From contig CANRPB010000028.1 of the NCBI GenBank assembly GCA_947632415.1, positions 1-13,850 on the forward strand: 13,850 bases of DNA, given 5' to 3'. The stretch is from an uncultured Bacilli bacterium (lineage in GTDB: Bacteria > Bacillota_I > Bacilli_A > RF39 > UBA660). The notes beneath the pieces are model-generated. The model did no database searches, was not told the origin of the DNA, and was given only the letters and a program-made list of their open reading frames with translations. Every line of letters starts with the position of its first letter. Position 1 is the first letter of the stretch. The translations under genes and the position numbers were made by a program. Below are positions 1 to 6,595 of the stretch, piece after piece.

Positions 1-873
1 TTAACTCATGTATTTTCGAATCAATTAAATAAGGCAGATGACTATGATCTATTAGAACCTGTAATACAAATTAATTTGAATAACCCTGATTCAAAACATA
101 AAAAGGAAGACCCAATAGAGGAATATTTTTTAAGAAATGATAGAGGTGAAAAGTTAACATCTATGATACGAATAATCAATGTTGATATTGAAAAGTGCCG
201 TACACTTTGGTATAATGGTGACATAAAAAGTTTTAATCCTCATTATCAAAATTTGATAAGACTCGGAGCACTACACTATATTAAAAGTGATGAGGAATTT
301 AGAAAGTGTTTAGGTGAAATAGATATGGACTTTGATGTTAAGAGTAAAATTCAAGAGGATATGGATGAATACCAAAACGACAAGGAATTGGCGATGACAT
401 ATGATCTTGAAAAACATATGAACAGTGTAAGAAAGGCCAAAGAAAGAGAACTTGAAGAGCAAGAGAAACAAATACTTGAACAAAAAACTAAATTAAAAGA
501 GCAAGAAAATAGTTTAAAAGAAGAACAAAATAATTTAAAAGAGGAGCAAAATAATTTAAAAGAAGAACGATATGAATTAAAAGAACAAAAGGACAAAGTC
601 AAAGAACAAGAAAGCAAAGTCAGAGAACATGAAACTAAAGTTAAAGAACTTGAAAATATAGTAAAAGAACGAGAAAATAAAATCGAAAAAAAATTAAGAG
701 AAAATAAGGAAAATTTAGATAAGGAAAAATTAGAACTCGATAATGAAAAGAACAAATTTAAACAAGAAAAGATTGAATTTGCAAAAAAATTACTTGAGGC
801 TAATATAGATATTGTTGAAATATCTAAAATGACAAATCTAACAATCGAAGATATTAAAAAGATAGACGTTTAA
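1..873 (+). CDS. Rpn-family PD-(D/E)XK nuclease/putative transposase, 5'-truncated by the window edge
   Basis: The reading frame is open from base 1 (reads LTHVFSNQLNKADDYDLLEPVIQI) to a TAA at 871, giving 290 visible residues. A TTG at 76 is not a credible start because the homologous sequence continues upstream of it. The visible beginning resembles the region after the catalytic core in recombination-promoting nuclease / PD-(D/E)XK transposase-family proteins (PF12784 type). The end (VEISKMTNLTIEDIKKI) is the helix-turn-helix-like tail common in that family. The catalytic Asp/Glu core would lie before the window and cannot be checked. Residues about 145-260 form a very long Lys/Glu/Gln helix with 7-residue periodicity. 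Family members are mobile and promote RecA-independent recombination; that role here is inferred. Codons are A-ending (aaa, gaa, ata), unlike the T/G-ending codons of the other plus-strand genes, which suggests a different history. Family call is fairly sure, function is not. Confidence 0.75.
   Translation, partial: LTHVFSNQLNKADDYDLLEPVIQINLNNPDSKHKKEDPIEEYFLRNDRGEKLTSMIRIINVDIEKCRTLWYNGDIKSFNPHYQNLIRLGALHYIKSDEEFRKCLGEIDMDFDVKSKIQEDMDEYQNDKELAMTYDLEKHMNSVRKAKERELEEQEKQILEQKTKLKEQENSLKEEQNNLKEEQNNLKEERYELKEQKDKVKEQESKVREHETKVKELENIVKERENKIEKKLRENKENLDKEKLELDNEKNKFKQEKIEFAKKLLEANIDIVEISKMTNLTIEDIKKIDV
487..675 (+). repeat. Tandem 21-bp coding repeats (charged heptads)
   Basis: Nine consecutive 21-base units inside the Rpn-like gene encode the heptads TKLKEQE, NSLKEEQ, NNLKEEQ, NNLKEER, YELKEQK, DKVKEQE, SKVREHE, TKVKELE and NIVKERE. 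The units at 508-528, 529-549 and 550-570 are nearly identical at the DNA level; later ones diverge. Usually only one residue per heptad is hydrophobic, so the segment may be an extended charged single helix as much as a classical coiled coil. Confidence 0.8.
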
Positions 874-891
874 TCTATCTTTTTAATTTTT
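854..891 (+). terminator. Rho-independent terminator after the Rpn-like gene, probably bidirectional
   Basis: A perfect 13-bp stem (854-866 with 874-886) closes a 7-base loop and is followed by TTTTT at 887-891. The TAA stop of the Rpn-like gene sits in the loop. The stem has A/T-rich ends, so read from the minus strand it also ends in a U-rich arm and may stop transcripts from clpB, which ends 37 bases beyond it. Confidence 0.8.
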
Positions 892-906
892 GGTAAATTT
901 AACGTT

Positions 907-920
907 TTGTGTTAACACAA
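907..920. other. 14-bp perfect palindrome TTGTGTTAACACAA
   Basis: This perfect palindrome lies between the Rpn-like gene's terminator and the 3' end of clpB. No U-run follows it on either strand, so it does not look like a terminator. It could be a protein-binding site or a leftover of an insertion boundary. Nothing else in the short gap explains it. Confidence 0.4.
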
Positions 921-927
921 GATGTTA

Positions 928-3030
928 TTACTTTAATAAAATTTTGTCATTTTCAACATCAATAGTTATCGTGCTTCCGTATTTTATTTGGTCTTCAATT
1001 ATCTTTTGAGCTAGTAAATTTTCTATGTTTCTGCTTACAAATCTTTTAATTGGTCGGGCTCCATATTGTTCGTTATATGAATTATTAATTATATAGTCTT
1101 TAGCTTTATCAGTTATTAGTAATGATATTTTTTTATCTTTTAATCTGTCTTCTATTTCTTGAATTATTTTTTGTAAAATATCATACACAACTTGTTTTGA
1201 TAATGAATTAAATATTACTATTTCATCTATTCTATTTATAAATTCTGGTCTAAATGTTTGTTTTAATTCGTTCATAACAAGTTCTTCATTTTGATTTTCA
1301 AGAATATATTCACTTCCAAGATTTGATGTCATTATAATAATTGTATTTTTGAAATCAACTGTTCTTCCTTGTGAATCTGTTATTCTTCCGTCGTCTAATA
1401 TTTGTAGTAGTATATTGAAGACGTCTTTATGTGCTTTTTCTATTTCATCAAATAGGACAATACTATATGGATTTCTTCTTACTGCCTCTGTTAGTTGACC
1501 TCCTTCGTCATATCCTACGTATCCAGGAGGCGCTCCGACTAGTCTAGATACTGAAAATGCTTCCATATATTCACTCATATCAATTCTTACCATATGTTTT
1601 TCATCGTCAAATAGTTCTTGGGCTAATGTTCGGGCAACCTCAGTTTTTCCTACTCCTGTTGGGCCTAAAAATATAAATGAACCGATTGGTCTATTAGGAT
1701 CTTTTATGCCTGCTCGTGCTCTTATTATGGCTTCGCTTACAAGATTTAAGGCTTTATCTTGTCCTTTTACCCTTTTTTGCATATTATTTTTTAAATTTAA
1801 TAGTTTTTCTTTTTCTCCTCCTACTAATTTTTTTACTGGAATATTAGTCCATTTTGAAATTATTTCGGCTATTCTTTCTTCGTCTACTGTATCGCTTAAT
1901 ATTTGTGATTCGTCTACTTTTCTTAGATTTTCTAGTTCACGTTCTAGAGTTGGTATTGTTCCATGTCTTAGGCATGCTGCTTGTTCTAAGTCATATTTAT
2001 TTTCTGCTTGTTCTAGTTTAAATTTGGCATTTTCTAGTTCTTCTTTTTTTCTATTTATTAGGTCATTAATATTTTTTTCTTTTTCCCATTTTTGGCGTAA
2101 TTCTTCTTCTTGTTTTTTTAGTATGGCGATATTATCTTTTAATTCTAGTAGTCTTTTTGATGATATATCGTCTTTTTCTTTTTTTATGGCTTCTTTTTCT
2201 ATTTCTAGACGCATTATTTTTCTTGTTAGTGTGTCTAGTTCAACGGGCACAGAATTCATTTGAACTTTGATAGTGGCGCAGGCTTCATCGATCAAATCAA
2301 TAGCTTTATCTGGTAAAAATCTATCTGTTATGTAACGATTTGATAGTGTTGCTGCGGCTACTAGGGCATTATCTTTTATGTTAACACCATGGTATACTTC
2401 AAATCTTTCTTTTAATCCTCTTAGAATGGTAATGGTGTCTAGTATATTTGGTTCTGATACTTGAATTTTTTGAAATCTTCTTTCTAGCGCTCCGTCTTTT
2501 TCAATGTATTTTCTATATTCATTTAGGGTAGTAGCTCCTATTACATGGATTTCTCCTCTAGCAAGCATAGGTTTAAGCATATTTCCTGCGTCCATCGCAC
2601 CTTCTGCTCCTGCTCCTACTATCATATGAATTTCGTCAATAAACATGATTATTTCGCCATTTGATTCTTTTATTTCTTTTAGGACGGCTTTTAGTCTTTC
2701 TTCGAATTCGCCACGATATTTGGCGCCAGCGATTAGGGCTCCTAGATCTAATTCCCATATTTTTTTGTTTTTTAGGCTATCTGGAACGTCTCCTTTTATT
2801 ATTCTAAGTGCTAAGCCTTCAACTATGGCTGTTTTTCCTACTCCTGGTTCTCCTATTAGAACGGGATTGTTTTTGGTTTTTCTTGATAGTATTCTTGTTA
2901 GACTTCTTATTTCTTCATCTCTTCCTATTACGGGGTCTATTTTGCCTGAGTTAGCATCTGTTATTATGTCTCTTCCGTATTTTTCTAAGACATTTTCCAA
3001 GTTTTCTTGGTATGGATTTTGTCCGTTCAT
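928..3030 (-). CDS. clpB: ATP-dependent disaggregase ClpB, form without the N-terminal domain
   Basis: ClpB is a cytoplasmic hexameric AAA+ motor that, with DnaK/DnaJ/GrpE, threads proteins out of heat-induced aggregates. The 700 residues contain NBD1 with Walker A GEPGVGKT at 60-67 and Walker B FIDEIH near 130-135. A middle coiled-coil domain lies at about 257-375, and its full length separates ClpB from ClpC/ClpE. NBD2 follows, with Walker A GPTGVGKT at 456-463 and Walker B LFDEIEKAH near 526-534. The protein starts just before the LEKYGRD...GKIDPVIGRDEEI linker, so the roughly 150-residue Clp_N substrate domain is missing; full-length ClpB is about 860 residues. The ATG at 3030 is certain: AAAGGAGG lies at 3045-3038 and the CIRCE-overlapped promoter lies immediately upstream, leaving no room for an N domain. 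The product resembles the short isoform that Escherichia coli makes from an internal start. It is convergent with the Rpn-like gene and divergent from fic. Confidence 0.96.
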   Translation of the reverse strand: MNGQNPYQENLENVLEKYGRDIITDANSGKIDPVIGRDEEIRSLTRILSRKTKNNPVLIGEPGVGKTAIVEGLALRIIKGDVPDSLKNKKIWELDLGALIAGAKYRGEFEERLKAVLKEIKESNGEIIMFIDEIHMIVGAGAEGAMDAGNMLKPMLARGEIHVIGATTLNEYRKYIEKDGALERRFQKIQVSEPNILDTITILRGLKERFEVYHGVNIKDNALVAAATLSNRYITDRFLPDKAIDLIDEACATIKVQMNSVPVELDTLTRKIMRLEIEKEAIKKEKDDISSKRLLELKDNIAILKKQEEELRQKWEKEKNINDLINRKKEELENAKFKLEQAENKYDLEQAACLRHGTIPTLERELENLRKVDESQILSDTVDEERIAEIISKWTNIPVKKLVGGEKEKLLNLKNNMQKRVKGQDKALNLVSEAIIRARAGIKDPNRPIGSFIFLGPTGVGKTEVARTLAQELFDDEKHMVRIDMSEYMEAFSVSRLVGAPPGYVGYDEGGQLTEAVRRNPYSIVLFDEIEKAHKDVFNILLQILDDGRITDSQGRTVDFKNTIIIMTSNLGSEYILENQNEELVMNELKQTFRPEFINRIDEIVIFNSLSKQVVYDILQKIIQEIEDRLKDKKISLLITDKAKDYIINNSYNEQYGARPIKRFVSRNIENLLAQKIIEDQIKYGSTITIDVENDKILLK

Positions 3031-3053
3031 ACTTATTCCTCCTTTTTTTATTT

Positions 3054-3078
3054 TAAAAAAAGTGGGTGTTTCTCCACT
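3054..3078 (-). promoter_or_regulatory. Hairpin plus U-run in the clpB leader (possible attenuator)
   Basis: Between the clpB -10 box and its ribosome binding site the transcript can form a 5-bp AGTGG/CCACT stem (3078-3074 with 3065-3061) around an 8-base loop, followed directly by a run of U residues. This is the shape of a weak intrinsic terminator inside the 5' leader. It could attenuate transcription, protect the mRNA end, or be chance in an AT-rich leader. The short stem keeps confidence low. Confidence 0.35.
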
Positions 3079-3086
3079 CGTTTTTA

Positions 3087-3114
3087 ATTATACTCTTTTT
3101 TTAGCACTTGTCAA
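3087..3114 (-). promoter_or_regulatory. clpB sigmaA promoter
   Basis: On the minus strand a perfect -35 TTGACA (3114-3109) is followed after 16 bases by a perfect -10 TATAAT (3092-3087). The -35 box lies inside the 9-bp spacer of the CIRCE operator, so a bound repressor would exclude RNA polymerase. Confidence 0.9.
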
Positions 3115-3127
3115 GTGTGAGTGCTAA
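3101..3127. promoter_or_regulatory. CIRCE operator (HrcA binding site)
   Basis: The sequence TTAGCACTT-N9-GAGTGCTAA matches the classical 9-9-9 CIRCE inverted repeat (TTAGCACTC-N9-GAGTGCTAA) with one mismatch in one arm. HrcA binds CIRCE and represses heat-shock genes until unfolded protein titrates GroE. The site covers the clpB -35 region and ends 3 bases before the -35 of the divergent fic promoter, so both genes are candidates for HrcA control. The hrcA gene itself is not in the window. Confidence 0.92.
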
Positions 3128-3129
3128 AA

Positions 3130-3158
3130 TTGACATTTTATTTTATTTTTTGTATAAT
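3130..3158 (+). promoter_or_regulatory. fic sigmaA promoter
   Basis: Perfect consensus TTGACA (3130-3135), a 17-base spacer, and TATAAT (3153-3158). Transcription should begin near 3165, just before the AGGAG ribosome binding site at 3169-3173. The -35 box starts 3 bases from the CIRCE edge, within the polymerase footprint. Confidence 0.88.
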
Positions 3159-3180
3159 TTATGCTTGTAGGAGTGGTTGG

Positions 3181-3987
3181 ATGACGGATAAAGAAGCAAG
3201 GGATTATATACAGTTAATTTTTGATGGTTATAAGAAGAGAAAGAGTGAAAATCATTTATATAGTGATATTGATACTACTAAGGCTATTATTGAGTCGTAT
3301 ATTAATTATGTTGAAAAGCCTAAGTTTGCTATTATATTAAATCAATATAAACGTAATTATATTTTTAGTGAGTCTCATATTGAGGATAATTATACTCAGT
3401 ATGAGCAGGATGGTTTAAGTGAAATGTATGATTATATTGACAGTTTTGATTTTAAAAAGGATAAGTTTAATATATTTGTTACTTCTTTGGTTTTGCATGG
3501 AAAGTTATATTCAAAGTGTCCTAATCCAAGTTATGGTGGAAAGTTGAGACAATCAACTGCTTATTTGGTTGATACTAATATCGAGGTGGAAAGTCCAGAG
3601 GAGGCAAGGAAATATTTTAATAGTTTAATTCCTAGATCTGATGAAATTTTTGCTCCTTTGAGTAATAATGATATATTTGGATATATTAATAATTGTATTA
3701 TTCAAACAACAAAGTTAATTAAAGTTCAACCTTTTGAGGATGGGAACAAAAGAACTTTTAGGGCTATTTTAAATTTGTTGCTTAAGAAGATTAATATTCC
3801 GCCTATTTATATTGAGTCTTATGAGATAAATGCTTATAAGCATGCTTTGCTTGAGGCTATGAAATATGAAAGTTATGATGCTCTTATTAATTTTTATTAT
3901 TCAAAAATTTGTGATTCAATTATGAATCTTGATATTAATAAGTCTAAGATAACTGATAAGAATGATATTGATTCAAAAAAATACTAG
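3181..3987 (+). CDS. Fic-domain protein with Gln in place of the catalytic His
   Basis: Fic proteins transfer AMP or other nucleotide-derived groups onto target side chains. The 268-residue product has the Fic active-site loop as QPFEDGNKRTFR at residues 183-194, matching HxFx(D/E)GNxRxxR except that the catalytic His is Gln183. A beta-hairpin flap resembling the target-docking element (GGKLR, 119-123) is present. Residues 63-70 (SESHIEDN) sit where the SSxIEG-type inhibitory helix motif of Fic proteins is expected, but the fit is loose. The frame stays open back to 3121, yet that stretch is the promoter. The ATG at 3181 has AGGAG 7 bases upstream and is the right start. The gene is divergent from clpB across a shared CIRCE site and overlaps greA tail to tail by 4 bases. 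With Gln at the His position, AMPylation is doubtful. It may be inactive, use different chemistry, or bind nucleotide for regulation. Fold assignment is sound; activity and target are unknown. Confidence 0.85.
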   Translation: MTDKEARDYIQLIFDGYKKRKSENHLYSDIDTTKAIIESYINYVEKPKFAIILNQYKRNYIFSESHIEDNYTQYEQDGLSEMYDYIDSFDFKKDKFNIFVTSLVLHGKLYSKCPNPSYGGKLRQSTAYLVDTNIEVESPEEARKYFNSLIPRSDEIFAPLSNNDIFGYINNCIIQTTKLIKVQPFEDGNKRTFRAILNLLLKKINIPPIYIESYEINAYKHALLEAMKYESYDALINFYYSKICDSIMNLDINKSKITDKNDIDSKKY

Positions 3988-4005
3988 AAAATTTCTAGTA
4001 TTTTT
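3977..4005. terminator. Bidirectional terminator shared by fic and greA
   Basis: A 14-base arm AAAAATACTAGAAA (3977-3990) is perfectly complementary to 3992-4005 with a single central base, so the real hairpin has a few unpaired A/T at its tip. Each arm ends in TTTTT on its own transcript, so it can work in both directions. Both stop codons lie in the stem: TAG of fic at 3985-3987 and TAG of greA at 3986-3984 on the minus strand. Confidence 0.85.
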
Positions 4006-4448
4006 ACTTGATATTCGCCGTTTGGGCTTGCTACTTTGGCAATGTCGCCTACTTTTAATCCTATGATTGCTTGAGCAATTGGTGATTCATTTGATATTTT
4101 ATTATTAAATGGATCTGCTTCTTTACTTCCAACGATAGAGTATTCTTCGGTTTCGTTGTCTTCTACGTATTCTATTTTAACGCTATTTCCAATTGCTACT
4201 TTATCTGTTTTTACTTCTTTTATGATAACAGCATGCTCAATCATGGATTCTAATTCTATTATTCTTGCTTCGACTGTTGCTTGTTCGCTTCTTGCAGCAT
4301 CGTATTCTGCATTTTCACTTAAATCTCCTAGGGCGCGTGCTTCTTTTAAAGCATTGATTACTTCTGGTCTTTTTTTTAATTTTAGGTCTTCAAGTTCTTG
4401 TTTGATGTCCTCGAGTCCCTTTTCAGTCAAGTAAGTTTCTTTTGTCAT
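3984..4448 (-). CDS. greA: Transcription elongation factor GreA
   Basis: GreA enters the RNA polymerase secondary channel and stimulates cleavage of backtracked transcripts. The 154-residue length is typical. The N-terminal coiled coil carries the tip signature LGDLSENAEYDAARSEQ (about residues 40-56), with the Asp and Glu needed for metal positioning. The C-terminal FKBP-like domain ends with SPIAQAIIGLKVGDIAKV, followed by NGEYQVKILEI. The ATG at 4448 has AGGTGA at 4460-4455. It is the last gene of the minus-strand run, 40 bases after trhP2, and is closed by the shared bidirectional terminator. In Bacillus subtilis a similar yrr block leads through udk to greA; udk is absent here. Confidence 0.97.
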   Translation of the reverse strand: MTKETYLTEKGLEDIKQELEDLKLKKRPEVINALKEARALGDLSENAEYDAARSEQATVEARIIELESMIEHAVIIKEVKTDKVAIGNSVKIEYVEDNETEEYSIVGSKEADPFNNKISNESPIAQAIIGLKVGDIAKVASPNGEYQVKILEIF

Positions 4449-4488
4449 ACTATTTCACCTCATATTCTTTTTGACCTACAAAATGATA

Positions 4489-5697
4489 CTACACTTCACT
4501 TTCTTTGTCAACTTTTTTTCTCATTAAATCCCATTTTTCCACTTTCTTGTTTAGTGGTATTTTTATTATTTGTTTGGGATGACGAGCGACTTCTATTTTT
4601 TGGTCTTGTTCATCGTACATTTCGGTTATTTTTAGGGTTATTGCGTCTTTTTTTGGTCCAAATATTTCGACTTCGTCTCCTATTTTAAAGTAGTTTCTTT
4701 GTTCTAGTATTGCCATATTATTTTGGTAGTCTAAGATTATGGCTAGGAAGTCTTGGTTTGATGATTCATTTCGACCATTATAGTAACTGCATGTTGAATC
4801 GTATTTGCCATTGAAGAATTGTGGTATGGAATCTCTATTAGCGCAGTTTGATAAAATTTGTTCATATTTTTTGTTATATTGGTAGTTTTTTTTGTTTTCA
4901 TAGTATTCATCGATGGCTCTTCGGTAGATATCGGTTACGGTTGCTACGTAGTATAGTGAGCGCATTCTTCCTTCTATTTTTAATGATGTTATACCTAACT
5001 CAATCATTTCCGGAAGATATTTTAACATTGATAAGTCTTTTGTACAGAATGAGAATGGTTTTGTTCCTTTTATTTCTTTTTTATTTTCGTCTAATAATTG
5101 GAAGTCCCATCTGCATATTTGGCTACAGCCACCACGGTTGGCGTCTCGATTGGTAAAGTAATTTGATAGAACGCATCTGCCACTGTATGATGCGCACATG
5201 GCACCATGAATGAAACATTCTAGTTCTATATTTACATTATTAATGATATCTTCTATGTCTTCTTTACTGGTTTCTCGTGCTAAAACTATTCTTTCGATTC
5301 CTTTTTCTTTCCAAAATTGGGCGGCTTCTTTATTTGTTGTTGATGCTTGTGTTGACAGATGAACGGGTAATTTTGTTTGGGTTATGGCCATGTTTATAAT
5401 GGCCGGATCACTTGCTATTATGGCGTCTACTTTTATTTTTTCTAGTTCTTTTAAATAGTTTAATATATGTTTTAATTCTTTGTTGTGCATTACAATGTTT
5501 ACTGCTACGTATACTTTTTTGTTTAGTTTGTGGGCAAATTCTATTCCTTCTTTTAATTCTTCTAGATTGGCATTGGGAGTATTGGCTCTGAGTGAGAATA
5601 GTGTTCCACCTATGTATACTGCATCTGCTCCGTATAGTAGTGCGATTTTGAGTCTTTCTAAGTCTCCAGCTGGGGCTAATAATTCTATTTTTTTCAT
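4489..5697 (-). CDS. trhP2: tRNA 5-hydroxyuridine synthesis protein TrhP2 (peptidase U32 family)
   Basis: The U32-family protein YrrO/TrhP2 acts with TrhP1 in prephenate-dependent hydroxylation of wobble uridine 34 in tRNA, giving 5-hydroxyuridine. The 402 residues begin MKKIELLAPAGDLERLKIAL, the standard U32 opening. They carry the signature ELECFIHGAMCASYSGRC (158-175), then NRGGCSQICRW (187-197). Cys168, Cys175, Cys191 and Cys195 are visible candidates for iron-sulfur ligands. SLKIEGRMRS (238-247) is also typical, and a C-terminal beta-barrel-like domain follows. The ATG at 5697 is 1 base after the trhP1 stop, with AGGTGA at 5709-5704 inside trhP1, so translation is probably coupled. The old label peptidase/collagenase is a family name and does not indicate proteolysis. 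Role follows from family and gene order (trmR-trhP1-trhP2). Confidence 0.9.
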   Translation of the reverse strand: MKKIELLAPAGDLERLKIALLYGADAVYIGGTLFSLRANTPNANLEELKEGIEFAHKLNKKVYVAVNIVMHNKELKHILNYLKELEKIKVDAIIASDPAIINMAITQTKLPVHLSTQASTTNKEAAQFWKEKGIERIVLARETSKEDIEDIINNVNIELECFIHGAMCASYSGRCVLSNYFTNRDANRGGCSQICRWDFQLLDENKKEIKGTKPFSFCTKDLSMLKYLPEMIELGITSLKIEGRMRSLYYVATVTDIYRRAIDEYYENKKNYQYNKKYEQILSNCANRDSIPQFFNGKYDSTCSYYNGRNESSNQDFLAIILDYQNNMAILEQRNYFKIGDEVEIFGPKKDAITLKITEMYDEQDQKIEVARHPKQIIKIPLNKKVEKWDLMRKKVDKESEV

Positions 5698-5698
5698 G

Positions 5699-6538
5699 TT
5701 ACTTCACCTTATATATTGTTTCTTTGTGTAAAAAGAATGTATCAATGTTATTATTAAGTATATTATTTATGTCATTGTTATATTCTTCTTTATTTTTTTT
5801 GTCTACTTTTTTAAATTTATCGATTATTTTTTTTGTGTCTTCTTTATTTATTAGTAGACTATTTATTAAGACATATTCTATGTTGTTTTCTTTGAGTTCT
5901 GTGTATTCTTTTATTCCGTTTAGGTAGGCGTTTGTATATACTGTTGTTACTTTTTCATCAATGATGGGATATATTTTTTGTTCTTTTTTTATGTAGTTTA
6001 TTTGTGATTTGTTTTGTTGGTTAAAGTGTTCAAGATAGTTTTTTATGAGATGGCGTTTGGATACAAACATTGGTTGATATCCTAGTATGGGAATAATGAG
6101 TTGGGCTTTAGTGTTTTGTTTGATTTTTTTTATTTCTTTTATGTTTATTTCTGATGATATTTGTGCATATTTTACTTTGTTTTGATACCAATAGTTTATT
6201 GTTTCATAGTTGGTTTGGGAGTGTTCTTCGGCTAGTACTAGGTCTATTTTTAAGTTTAGTCTTTTTATTATGTTCAAAACTCCTATATCATAAAAAAATA
6301 TTCCTTTTATGTTTAGTTTTTCTAGTTCTTTTAATGTTTGTTCTAATTGTTTTAAGTCACTGGCGTGCATATTTTTGTTTAGTGAGATGAAGATTTCTTT
6401 TTGGGTTTTGATTTTTTTTATTTCTTCTAGATTGTAGTAGATTGGCATGTTTACACTTAGGTTTTCTATTCCAAGTAGGTAGGCATCGCAGTCATAGTCT
6501 AGTTGTTTGGTTGATGGAATAAGTATTATTTTAGTCAT
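5699..6538 (-). CDS. trhP1: tRNA 5-hydroxyuridine synthesis protein TrhP1 (short U32-like protein)
   Basis: This is the short partner (YrrN type) of TrhP2 in tRNA U34 hydroxylation. The 279-residue protein has a weak U32-like barrel, the family-like stretch LGYQPMFVSKRHLIKNYLEHF, then a YTNAYLNGIKEY region. It lacks the HGxxC cysteine cluster of TrhP2, as expected of the non-cluster subunit. A longer frame starts at 6556, but that extra ATG lies upstream of AGGTGA (6548-6543), which serves the ATG at 6538, so the shorter start is chosen. The gene is Asn/Lys/Ile rich and quite diverged. Its identity rests partly on position between trmR and trhP2. A promoter-like TTGACT-N17-TAAAAT precedes it. 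Confidence 0.82.
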   Translation of the reverse strand: MTKIILIPSTKQLDYDCDAYLLGIENLSVNMPIYYNLEEIKKIKTQKEIFISLNKNMHASDLKQLEQTLKELEKLNIKGIFFYDIGVLNIIKRLNLKIDLVLAEEHSQTNYETINYWYQNKVKYAQISSEINIKEIKKIKQNTKAQLIIPILGYQPMFVSKRHLIKNYLEHFNQQNKSQINYIKKEQKIYPIIDEKVTTVYTNAYLNGIKEYTELKENNIEYVLINSLLINKEDTKKIIDKFKKVDKKNKEEYNNDINNILNNNIDTFFLHKETIYKVK

Positions 6539-6554
6539 AAAATCACCTGTATAC

Positions 6555-6583
6555 ATTTTATAGTTGTTCGCTTATTTAGTCAA
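6555..6583 (-). promoter_or_regulatory. Possible internal promoter before trhP1
   Basis: On the minus strand TTGACT (6583-6578) is followed after 17 bases by TAAAAT (6560-6555); each box is 5/6 to consensus. It lies in the 57-base gap between trmR and trhP1, the largest gap within the run. Start of transcription would fall almost on the trhP1 ribosome binding site, leaving a very short leader, which lowers confidence. Confidence 0.4.
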
Positions 6584-6595
6584 GAAAAAAAGAAT

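Noticed and set aside
487..675. 21-bp tandem units as a possible CRISPR or non-coding repeat array
   Set aside because: Units are contiguous without spacers, keep the reading frame and encode heptads.
351..755. 134-residue minus-strand open frame opposite the Rpn-like gene
   Set aside because: It is the Ser/Phe/Leu-rich antisense shadow of the Lys/Glu heptad repeats and has no ribosome binding site or recognisable domain.
1706..2263. 185-residue plus-strand open frame inside clpB
   Set aside because: Low-complexity antisense of the ClpB middle domain; clpB is clearly the real gene on the other strand.
3121..3180. N-terminal extension of the Fic protein by 20 residues
   Set aside because: That stretch holds the CIRCE edge, -35, -10 and ribosome binding site; the hydrophobic look of the translation (FYFIFCII) is an artefact of T-rich promoter DNA, not a signal peptide.
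4398..4688. Plus-strand open frame spanning the greA-trhP2 junction
   Set aside because: Antisense to two well-supported genes, T-rich low-complexity translation, no ribosome binding site.
5699..6556. Longer trhP1 start at 6556
   Set aside because: The ATG lies upstream of the AGGTGA site that serves the ATG at 6538, and no ribosome site precedes it.
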